Shown one piece after another: positions 5,141 through 12,339 of a stretch of DNA of 12,339 nucleotides. Source of the stretch: Candidatus Gorgonimonas leptogorgiae (GTDB taxonomy: Bacteria > Pseudomonadota > Gammaproteobacteria > Pseudomonadales > Endozoicomonadaceae); the NCBI GenBank assembly GCA_929200515.1, contig CAKNAD010000063.1:1-12339 (forward strand). The letters run 5' to 3'. Each line of letters begins with the position of its first letter. Position 1 is the first letter of the stretch. A program made the translations under genes and the position numbers. The notes under the pieces were generated by a model. It was not told the origin of the DNA. It saw only the letters and a program-made list of their open reading frames with translations, and made no database searches.

Positions 5141-6251
5141 TCATAAACCTTGCTTGAGACTAGCTTCGATGAATAAATCTATTTTTCCATCTAATACAGC
5201 TTGGGTGTTACGAGTTTCTACACTAGTGCGTAAATCTTTTACTCTAGAATCATCTAATATATAAGAGCGTATTTGGCTACCCCAACCGATATCAGATTTA
5301 GAATCTTCTAGCATTTGATTGGCACTATTGCGTTTTTGCATCTCAAGCTCGTATAGTTTAGCTTTTAACTGTTGCATTGCCTTGTCTTTATTTTGATGTT
5401 GAGAGCGTTGATTTTGGCACTGAACAACAACACCTGTTGGTTTATGAGATATACGAACAGCTGAATCTGTGGTATTTACATGTTGCCCGCCAGCGCCGCT
5501 AGACCTGTAGGTATCAATTCTTAAGTCTGCGGGATTGATTTCAATATCGATATCATCATTTATTTCGGGAGATACAAAAACAGAAGCAAAAGAAGTATGG
5601 CGTCTGTTTCCTGAATCAAATGGCGACTTTCTTACTAATCTGTGTACTCCTATTTCAGTACGTAACCACCCAAAAGCATACTCACCAATAAAATGCACAG
5701 TAGCTGATTTAATTCCAGCAACATCTCCAGCCGATACTTCGATAATTTCAGTTTTAAAACCTTTTTCTTCACCCCATCTTAAATACATGCGTAACATCAT
5801 ATTAGCCCAATCCTGAGCTTCAGTTCCCCCAGAACCTGACTGGATATCTAAAAAAGCGTTATTTATATCTTGCTCACCAGAAAACATACGTTTAAATTCA
5901 AGATCTGCTAATTTAGCATCTATACTCTCTAGCTCTAGCAAAACCTCTTCTATTATAGAATTATCAGTTTCTTCTATGGCAATTGTTAATAACTCATTAG
6001 CATCAATAATTCCAGATTCTATTTGATCTAATAATTTAATAAGTTTTTCTAACTTAATAATTTCTTGATTGTTTTTATGGGCTTTTTTAGGATCGTTCCA
6101 AATAGCAGGATTTTCTAATTCAATTTTTAATTCTAATAGCTTATCTTTTTTGGTGCTATAGTCAAAGACACCCCCTGATAAGTTGGTTTCTATTATCTAA
6201 TGCTTTTAATTGCTCTTTAATATTAGTTGTTTCGATTGGTAAATCAGCCAT
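5141..6251 (-). CDS. prfB: Peptide chain release factor 2, expressed through a +1 programmed frameshift
   Basis: Recognises UAA and UGA and triggers peptidyl-tRNA hydrolysis on the ribosome. Translation starts at the ATG ending at 6249, with AGGTG upstream, and reads 29 codons (MADLPIETTN to RGCL) to an in-frame TGA at 6162-6164. A +1 shift there continues as DYSTKKDK and 340 residues to 5141, giving 369 in all; E. coli RF2 has 365. The SPF codon-recognition tripeptide lies at about 209-211 and the catalytic GGQ at 254-256. The residue corresponding to E. coli Thr246 is serine, the usual state outside E. coli K-12. Regulation is established for the family: when RF2 is scarce, ribosomes pause at the UGA and shift, raising RF2 synthesis. 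prfB diverges from pilY1 and heads the prfB-lysS-dut block. Confidence 0.96.
6161..6176 (-). promoter_or_regulatory. RF2 programmed +1 frameshift site
   Basis: On the minus strand the site reads AGGGGGTGTCTTTGAC. The AGGGGG acts as an internal Shine-Dalgarno at the standard short distance from the slippery CTT and the TGA stop with its 3' C. It differs from the E. coli site (AGGGGGTATCTTTGAC) by a single base, changing the penultimate Tyr codon to Cys. Confidence 0.95.
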
Positions 6252-6522
6252 AATTATGTGCACCTAAATGGTTGTTATAATAAACATTTTATTACTTTAA
6301 AATACAGATTTTTAGTAACAAATGCGTATTAAATTTCTCTATGTAATTAATAGCGATTTTATAACAAAAATGACTCTGATGCCATAGCTAGCATAGTATT
6401 ATTTTACTCTATTTTAACAAATATAAACTATTAATAACTGAAGTCATATATTTAATTCAAGTAATAATATTAATAAGCGAAATTAAAACATCATACATCT
6501 TAGATTAAATTGGCTTTCACTC
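6252..6522. other. Divergent intergenic region between prfB and pilY1
   Basis: 271 bp of AT-rich noncoding DNA that must hold promoters for both genes. I see no convincing sigma-70 hexamer pair with 16-18 bp spacing on either strand. A small AT-rich dyad (TAATAAA, ATG, TTTATTA read on the minus strand) lies about 30 bp upstream of the prfB start. Confidence 0.4.
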
Positions 6523-9459
6523 ATGAAAAAAAAAATTATCCAAGTTTTTTTGCTAAGCACGTTTTTATTTATCAATTCAATATGTAAAGCAGATGATACC
6601 GAACTCTTCATTTATAATGGTGGAGCTGCTAATGTACTGTTATTATTTAATTTGACTGATAAAAAAAACGGTGGTAATTTTCTTGATGACACTAAAACAG
6701 CTGTTGCAAATTTTTTAAATAATGCTAAAAACATCAATGTTGCTATAGTTGCTTCCGAGGTTGATAACGTTCATGGAGTTGTTCCTGCTATATTATCGCA
6801 TTTTAAACCTATAGAAACAGCAAGAACAGAACTAATTAATACTATTAATAGCCTTAGTTCTCATAGCGCAGCAAGCATTGATACTGATTTATTGCTTGCA
6901 GCTTGGACATATTTTGGCGGTAAAGAATATTACAATAATAAAATTATCGTGCGGGATACTACAGCTCAAAATGGTAATTCATTTGTTTCTCCTATACAAG
7001 CAGAATGTGATAATAATTTTGCTTTTTTATTTACACGCTATGTCGACGATTATACTCTAGCTGATGCACATGTTGATACTACTTTAGCACCACAGTATAC
7101 TTACCCCACTGAGTTCAATGGCTATTCTAAACCCTCTATACATAAAATGGGTTGGTTATTGGGTCGGCATGATATCAATCTAAATATTAATGCTGAGCAA
7201 AATGTAACAGTTTTTGTTACTGCTATGCCTAATAAATTCGTTGGTACCACAACATACGATAGCTATAGAAGATGGGATTTACAACAAGTAGCTAATTACA
7301 CAAATGGAACATTGTATGACGTGGATACCCCCCAAGATTTAGTAGATGCCCTTTCCAATTTTAGAACTAGAGTAGAAGAATCTTCTATATTAGTTTCTCC
7401 AATTATAACTACTGATGCTTTTGGATTTCATACTCAAGATAAAAAAATATATTTTTCATTATTTAAACCAGAAAGAAAAGCTTCTTGGGGTGGTAATCTA
7501 AAGTGCTATAAATTAGGTAATGATGGAATTATTTACGATAAAAACGATAATCCTGCGATAGATGAAAACACTGGATTTTTTAAATCTACAGCACATAGCT
7601 TCTGGAGTAGTGCAGTGGATGGCAATGATATTTTAAAAGGTGGCATAGTTGAACATATATCACAAGATAGAAAAGTATATTCTGATGTTTTAGATACTAG
7701 CTATAATCACTATGCTAACAATAGCACTCCATTATCTGATCCTGCTAATAAATTACATGAAGATAACAACCTTATAACCCAAGAGTTGTTAGAATCTCAA
7801 CATTTATGGAGTCCAGTTAATACAAGAATAAGTATTTTAAAATGGGCTAGAGGTGTTGACACTAGGGATATCAATAAAAACAGTGATCATACCGATAATC
7901 GGCCAAGCATTGGTGATAGTATGCATACAAAACCATTATTGGTAAAATATTATAATAATGATGAAACTATTTTTTTAACCACTAATACTGGTTTTTTACA
8001 TGCAGTTAACCCAAGCAATGGCAATACTATATTTTCATTTATGCCTAGAGATTTACTTCCAAATATAAAATATGGCTCTTCAAACAGCGTATATAATAAT
8101 AAAATTTATGGTCTTGATGCACCAATCACATCATTAACATTAGATGCTAATGGCGATGGTAATATTTTACAATCAGCAGGTGGTGCGGTTTCACCTAATG
8201 AAGCTATTTTTTTAATAATGCCAATGCGTCGAGGCGGACGAAATATTTATTCTTTAAATGTAAGCGACCGTGATAATCCTAAAATGGCGTGGACTATTAG
8301 AGGTGGTAAAACCAGTATAGAACAAACTACAAAATTATATAAAAGTGGCTCTACAGTTGGTTTAGGAGATTTTACAAAATTAGGGCAAACTTGGTCTATA
8401 GCCATGCCAGCTATGGTTAACTGGCAAGGGACACCTAAGGTAGTGTTATTTTTTGGCGGTGGTTACGATGAGCAAACTGATAACCAAACTACAATTCAAT
8501 CCAATAGTATGGGTAATGCAATTTTTATGGTAGATGCGATTAGCGGAGAAAAGCTATGGCAAGCATCTGGTAATTCAGCTAATGGCACAGATACAGTTAT
8601 TTCTGGTATGGATTATAGTATTGTTGCTAATTTAGCTCTAGTAGATATTAATCAAGATGGATTTACTGATTTTATTATTGCCACAGATATTGGTGGTCAA
8701 GTCTTTAGAATTGATATTAACAACAATAATATTGGTCCTGCTAGTTTTGCTATAGGGAGCGTCATAGCAAAATTGTCAGATACTACTTTATCTGGTTCAA
8801 GACGGTTTTTTGAAGCCACAAATATTTCCTTAGCCCCTAATAATACCCATTTAAATATCGCCATAGGTAGCGGTTTTAGAGCTAATCCAAATAGCACTTA
8901 CACCCAAGATAGAGTCTATGTAATTAAAGATAAAAATGTGTTTTCTAAACCCACTAATTATGCTTATGCTAACGGCGATGCCATCAGAACAAGTGATTTA
9001 TATAATGCTACTGACAATTTGATTCAATCGGGTACAGCTTCACAAAAATTAACGGCTAGCAATGATTTAAAAAGTAAATATGGTTGGTATATAAATTTAG
9101 AAGAAACCGGAGAAAAATTACTCAGTAAATTACAAACTTACTCTGGAGTATTAACCTTTACTACTTATACACCACCTGATCCATTATCTATTGCAGCATG
9201 TAATCCTACTTTTGGGCACAGTAATTTATATGCTTTAAATATAGAAAATGCTACAGCTGTAGCTAATTTGACTGGTGGGTCGACTCTAGGTAAAAATGAT
9301 AGAAAAAAACAATTAAAACTACTTGTAGCTCCAGAACCTTCAATAATAAATCGTGGGCAAAATGGTATAAAACTATGTGTTGGTTCAGAATGTTTTGATA
9401 ATGTTATTCCAGGGAGTATGTCTTACACAAAAAAAAGGTATTGGCGTGAAAACTGGTAG
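6523..9459 (+). CDS. pilY1: PilY1-like type IV pilus tip-associated/assembly protein
   Basis: PilY1 proteins sit at the tip or base of type IV pili, regulate extension and retraction, and often mediate adhesion. The 978-residue protein has an N-terminal signal peptide (KKK, a hydrophobic core at 5-20, cleavage probably near CKA-DD at 23/24). Residues about 30-290 correspond to the von Willebrand A-like domain. The C-terminal beta-propeller shows family hallmarks: GDSMHTKPLLV (464-474), TNTGFLHAVNPSNGNTIFSF (487-506), GGRNIYSLNVSD (571-582), FGGGYDE (644-650), ALVDINQDGFTDF (705-717) and IGGQVFRIDI (723-732). DINQDGFTD (708-716) is the Ca2+-binding loop known from P. aeruginosa PilY1. The expected MIDAS motif DxSxS is degenerate (FNLTDKK, 42-48). 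Cysteines occur at 893, 952 and 957. No minor pilin genes are adjacent. The Shine-Dalgarno is weak, but the signal peptide supports this start. Confidence 0.9.
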   Translation: MKKKIIQVFLLSTFLFINSICKADDTELFIYNGGAANVLLLFNLTDKKNGGNFLDDTKTAVANFLNNAKNINVAIVASEVDNVHGVVPAILSHFKPIETARTELINTINSLSSHSAASIDTDLLLAAWTYFGGKEYYNNKIIVRDTTAQNGNSFVSPIQAECDNNFAFLFTRYVDDYTLADAHVDTTLAPQYTYPTEFNGYSKPSIHKMGWLLGRHDINLNINAEQNVTVFVTAMPNKFVGTTTYDSYRRWDLQQVANYTNGTLYDVDTPQDLVDALSNFRTRVEESSILVSPIITTDAFGFHTQDKKIYFSLFKPERKASWGGNLKCYKLGNDGIIYDKNDNPAIDENTGFFKSTAHSFWSSAVDGNDILKGGIVEHISQDRKVYSDVLDTSYNHYANNSTPLSDPANKLHEDNNLITQELLESQHLWSPVNTRISILKWARGVDTRDINKNSDHTDNRPSIGDSMHTKPLLVKYYNNDETIFLTTNTGFLHAVNPSNGNTIFSFMPRDLLPNIKYGSSNSVYNNKIYGLDAPITSLTLDANGDGNILQSAGGAVSPNEAIFLIMPMRRGGRNIYSLNVSDRDNPKMAWTIRGGKTSIEQTTKLYKSGSTVGLGDFTKLGQTWSIAMPAMVNWQGTPKVVLFFGGGYDEQTDNQTTIQSNSMGNAIFMVDAISGEKLWQASGNSANGTDTVISGMDYSIVANLALVDINQDGFTDFIIATDIGGQVFRIDINNNNIGPASFAIGSVIAKLSDTTLSGSRRFFEATNISLAPNNTHLNIAIGSGFRANPNSTYTQDRVYVIKDKNVFSKPTNYAYANGDAIRTSDLYNATDNLIQSGTASQKLTASNDLKSKYGWYINLEETGEKLLSKLQTYSGVLTFTTYTPPDPLSIAACNPTFGHSNLYALNIENATAVANLTGGSTLGKNDRKKQLKLLVAPEPSIINRGQNGIKLCVGSECFDNVIPGSMSYTKKRYWRENW

Positions 9460-9578
9460 TATTCACAAATAAGTGTCATATATTGTAGCAGCTCAAATAT
9501 AATCTCAAAGTTTTCTAATTTTTAAGGTTACTCTCAGGTTAGGTTTGAAGATACTAAAATAGTATTAGTTTCTAATGT
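9460..9578. other. Convergent intergenic region
   Basis: 119 bp between the ends of pilY1 and the split minus-strand gene. The only structure seen is a small dyad, ATACTA (9551-9556) with TAGTAT (9560-9565), just past the minus-strand stop; it lacks a U-tract and is too weak to call a terminator. Confidence 0.3.
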
Positions 9579-10160
9579 CTAGGGCATGATCAATTGTGAC
9601 AAATCATTAGGTAAGCTATCTGGTTGTTTTTGATACTTGTCTATTAATTTTTCAATATTATCTTCGGTAGTTAGATCTGCTATATCCTGAACAAATTTAT
9701 CTTTTGTATACGAGGGATTTTTTTGAGAAACTTTAATAATATCTATTATTCTATTTTTAAAATGATCACTTAGTCCTGCATCAGCAAGTTTGATAGCCAC
9801 TCCTCTAGGTATTTCATCCGCCTCTATTTGGTTTTCATAACCTAAACCATGAAACTTTACATGAACATATTGATTAACATTATTAAAAAACTGTTCTTGA
9901 TTTTCAGATTTTTGTATTAGTTTTGGTATAATATTATTGATCATATCTATAGGGTATCCTTTTTCTGCTAATTTATCTTTAGCTTTTTGTAAATCTCGTT
10001 TATAATCTTTATTTGTTAGCCATATATTCCTAACTTTAATATCATCTTGAGTATTAATAAGTATTAGATCTTGCAAATCACTGTCAAAATCACTTTTAAA
10101 TCTGGCAGCTAAAACTAGCTTATTAGCTCTTTCATGAAAATAATTAAAATTTTCTGTAGT
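9579..10160 (-). CDS. C-terminal part of the split effector-like protein, -1 frame relative to 10115-11863
   Basis: This frame ends at TAG (9579-9581) and is open upstream to a TAA at 10176-10178. It contains no ATG or ribosome-binding site at its head; the first plausible start would be a TTG at 10076 in mid-domain, so it is not credible as an independent gene. Read from the seven-A run it continues the upstream protein as TTENFNYFHERANKLVLAAR and onward, 193 residues. Two helical units (about 627-666 and 690-731 of the joined product, EKGYPIDMINNII and DAGLSDHFKNRIIDII) resemble units in the upstream frame. It is therefore most likely the C-terminus of a protein of about 761 residues, reached by slippage or cut off by a one-base indel. 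Confidence 0.65.
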   Translation of the reverse strand, partial: TTENFNYFHERANKLVLAARFKSDFDSDLQDLILINTQDDIKVRNIWLTNKDYKRDLQKAKDKLAEKGYPIDMINNIIPKLIQKSENQEQFFNNVNQYVHVKFHGLGYENQIEADEIPRGVAIKLADAGLSDHFKNRIIDIIKVSQKNPSYTKDKFVQDIADLTTEDNIEKLIDKYQKQPDSLPNDLSQLIMP

Positions 10161-11863
10161 TTTTTTATAATCTTTTTATTAACTAAATCGAAGAAAGACT
10201 TTTTTATAGATTCATTTAATTCTTGTATGGTGAAAAATCCTAATTTCTTACTAGAAATATAAAGTTTTTTAGCAGGAATATCTGTAATAAATAGTTTTAC
10301 TGCATTTTCTACATCATTCTTTTCATAATTTGCGAAGCAAATGCGTAAGGCTATTTCCATTTCTTCTTTAGAATATTCTTTTGTAGTTTGTAAAATCTTT
10401 TCGCAACGGTTATATATTTCTTGATACTCTTGTTGTGTTGTATAACCGAACATGAAGTTATGTATGCTAGGAAGATTATCGATATTATCTTGACCAGCTT
10501 CTAATAAACACATTGCCATAGTAGTGGCATATGAACTACTTTTAGTGCCCTCTTTTTTTAGAATACTATCAGCAAGGCTCTTAATTTTTTTCTTTACTTC
10601 TTCCTCCGATATATCTAGTTTTTTAGCTGTATCTATGTAATTAAATTCTTTATTTGGATATTTATATAGCTTATCTTCAAGCTCTTCTTTACTATTAGAT
10701 TTATCAAATAGTTCGTTAATTATGGTTAAATAGTCTGCATATTGATAACCCTTACTCATAAGAGATGACAGAGCATAGTATTTGAATTTTGATACATCAT
10801 AATTTTGTAAAAAGCCTAGTTTTACTAAATTTATTTCAGGCATTTTAGTCATATATATTTTTAAAGACTCTATATTTTCTATACTCTTTAATTTATTTGA
10901 TAGTACATTACTTAATAGATTTATTTTATCCTCTGAATCTACCATTGTTGGTCTATTTTTTTCCGTAAATATAGCTATGATAAATTTATTCAGAAGTTTT
11001 TTATTTTTATTAAATTCCTTAATATTATATGTAACTAGTTGTGGTTCTTTACTTTTATTTAAAACTGAAGAATCTGAATCATTGTTTGGTGTATCACTAA
11101 GTTCTGTTTCTTTGCTAGTTACCTTATGTTTATCAGAATTTTCATCGGTTTTTACTGAATCTGTAGAAATTCTAAGGTTTTGACTGCTACCAGTTTGAGA
11201 AACAATATCTATTTCTGGGTAGCTATCTTCTTGCTTTTCTAGCCCTGTGCTACTATCACTTACTGCATTATAAATATCAAATAACTTATCTTTAACTAAT
11301 GTATTGTTATTAGTTTCTAAAAAAACGTTAAAAGTACTCTTTTCGTTTGATTTAGTCTTTAAAAAATAGATAATTTCTTTTAATCCATCTTCTAAACTAA
11401 GCTCTTGGGCATCTGGGTTTATATTAGTATCTGCTTTATAGTCACTAGTATTTAATGTAAAAGTAATTGGTTTATCTTGTGCGTTTTCAATAGCTGTTGT
11501 TATTTCTTGGCGAATTATCTCTTTAGTTAGTACATTTTCTGCGTTAGTTGGAATATTAGATCTGTGACTAGGGCCTATATTATTTCTATTAAGATGATTA
11601 CCAACAAAAATATGAATACTGTCATCAGAAAAAAAGTTTATATATTTATTGTCACCCATTAGATTAATAGAATTTACTTTATGAGGCGATACTTTAAATT
11701 TAATTATCCCTAAAGTAACAAATGTTTTTAATACTGCCCACAGGTAGGATTTGATATTTTTTAATTTACTTACCATTCTTTGCTTAAAAGTAGACTCTTT
11801 TGTTAAATCTTTATTTACAGATGCAGTAGGTAGGCTAATAGTCGTTGTAGGTACTGGTTCCAT
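10115..11863 (-). CDS. Large effector-like protein, N-terminal 582 residues in the zero frame
   Basis: I recognise no family. Residues 39-56 (SYLWAVLKTFVTLGIIKF) form a hydrophobic basic segment, possibly a membrane helix. Residues 57-200 are mixed. Residues 205-275 are an S/T/D/E-rich linker, probably disordered. From about 300 the protein is helical with loosely repeated units of about 40 residues, each with G(Y/F) near the start and (S/K)KEE-like middle: around 364-402 (SKGYQYADYLTIINELFDKS), 469-506 (MFGYTTQQEYQEIY) and 537 onward (KLGFFTIQELNESI). In the zero frame the last unit is replaced by KLQKILIIFMKELIS and a stop. In the -1 frame it completes the repeat. The start is well supported by AAGGAG about ten bases upstream. 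The composition suggests a host-interaction protein; that is inference. Confidence 0.75.
   Translation of the reverse strand: MEPVPTTTISLPTASVNKDLTKESTFKQRMVSKLKNIKSYLWAVLKTFVTLGIIKFKVSPHKVNSINLMGDNKYINFFSDDSIHIFVGNHLNRNNIGPSHRSNIPTNAENVLTKEIIRQEITTAIENAQDKPITFTLNTSDYKADTNINPDAQELSLEDGLKEIIYFLKTKSNEKSTFNVFLETNNNTLVKDKLFDIYNAVSDSSTGLEKQEDSYPEIDIVSQTGSSQNLRISTDSVKTDENSDKHKVTSKETELSDTPNNDSDSSVLNKSKEPQLVTYNIKEFNKNKKLLNKFIIAIFTEKNRPTMVDSEDKINLLSNVLSNKLKSIENIESLKIYMTKMPEINLVKLGFLQNYDVSKFKYYALSSLMSKGYQYADYLTIINELFDKSNSKEELEDKLYKYPNKEFNYIDTAKKLDISEEEVKKKIKSLADSILKKEGTKSSSYATTMAMCLLEAGQDNIDNLPSIHNFMFGYTTQQEYQEIYNRCEKILQTTKEYSKEEMEIALRICFANYEKNDVENAVKLFITDIPAKKLYISSKKLGFFTIQELNESIKKSFFDLVNKKIIKKLQKILIIFMKELIS
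10160..10166 (-). other. Seven-A run (A AAA AAA) at the frame junction of the split gene
   Basis: In the zero frame the minus strand reads ATA AAA AAA CTA. Backing up one base after the run gives AAA AAA ACT ACA and opens the 193-residue downstream frame. A AAA AAA is a classic -1 slippery heptamer, and runs this long also cause RNA polymerase slippage in AT-rich symbionts. A second run of five A (10173-10177) is an alternative place for a one-base loss. Whether this is used recoding or a mutation cannot be told from sequence alone. Confidence 0.5.
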
Positions 11864-12179
11864 AGTTTAGATACTCCTTATCGTGAAAACAAGTAGTTTA
11901 AATCATAGGTAAGTTAAATTTTGGGTATATAAAGTTAAATGACTAATTTATGTATTCAATTATAGATTATAGTATAGTTGAAAGTTTAATGTTTTTATTA
12001 GACTATATTTAAAATATACTTTTTAGAAAAGCACTATTTTATTAGCCCATTAGTATTTTTATTTAAGGAATCTCTGAAAAATAGATATAGCACAACCGTT
12101 AACATGTAGGCAACCTTATTAACACATACTTCATGGTTTCAGCTAATTCCATCTTATTGTGCAAAAATACTTTACCTTT
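11864..12179. other. Noncoding region upstream of the split effector-like gene
   Basis: AT-rich DNA without a credible gene. On the minus strand two perfect TATAAT hexamers (11959-11964 and 11966-11971) lie about 100 bp upstream of the start at 11863 and could be -10 elements, but no matching -35 is seen. Beyond about 12070 the sequence probably grades into the transposase remnant. Confidence 0.35.
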
Positions 12180-12339
12180 AGCTTGACTTTTTTCTTGTAC
12201 ATCCTACTCGTTTTAAAGTGTACGGCTTACTGTGGCTGAAACGACATTAAAGAATTCTGTAATTTTGTTTGAGTATAACCTAGAATAATCATCTTTAATA
12301 CCTAGTAGATGACCTGTTTTAGAACTCTTAATTGGTAAT
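12180..12339 (-). pseudogene. Degenerate transposase fragment, IS630-like helix-turn-helix, runs off the window
   Basis: Three minus-strand frames together give a typical N-terminal DNA-binding region: LKMIILGYTQT (about 12265-12297), then KITEFFNVVSATVSRTL (about 12217-12267), then KRVGCTRKKS (about 12186-12216). At least two frameshifts and an in-frame TAA break it. The pattern 'LGY(S/T)QTKI-EFFNVS-ATVSRTLKR-G' is the helix-turn-helix found at the start of IS630-type (Tc1/mariner-like) transposases. No catalytic domain or inverted repeats were found. Confidence 0.55.

Noticed and set aside
5141..5941. RF2 as a truncated 266-residue protein starting at 5941
   Set aside because: That start is an internal TTG; the full gene is recovered through the conserved frameshift site at 6161-6176.

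Overview
The window is AT-rich DNA from what looks like an intracellular or host-associated gammaproteobacterium. Three things support this. First, prfB lies directly upstream of a class II lysS, the order familiar from enteric bacteria. Second, Dut and RF2 resemble the E. coli proteins closely, including the RF2 recoding site. Third, this housekeeping core sits among ankyrin-repeat and lysine/asparagine-rich effector-like genes, IS debris and broken genes, as in Legionellales- or Francisella-like lineages. The exact genus cannot be read from the window.

Layout, left to right. Positions 47-1321 (minus) hold an unrecognised helical protein gene split by one in-frame TAA into 306- and 104-residue parts; its 3' end runs into a sequence matching my memory of an IS903-type terminus. 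Positions 1428-2926 hold a mobile-cassette-like element: perfect 12-bp inverted ends immediately flanked by a perfect 10-bp direct repeat. Inside are a decayed IS4-like transposase tail and an intact ankyrin-repeat gene (1667-2665, minus). Positions 3024-6251 (minus) are the conserved block prfB-lysS-dut. Positions 6523-9459 (plus) encode a PilY1-type type IV pilus tip/assembly protein without minor pilins beside it. Positions 9579-11863 (minus) encode a large effector-like protein of about 761 residues, broken into two frames at or near a run of seven A; a degenerate helical repeat appears to run across the break. Positions 12180-12339 hold a shattered transposase fragment with a helix-turn-helix.

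Functionally, prfB, lysS and dut serve translation termination, tRNA charging and dUTP removal. pilY1 would serve surface pili. The ankyrin protein and the two split proteins are plausible host-interaction proteins, but no secretion signal proves this. The most unusual structure is the ankyrin gene carried between IS-like ends with a target-site duplication, resembling a 'mobile insertion cassette' (an IS whose transposase gene has been replaced by a passenger gene).
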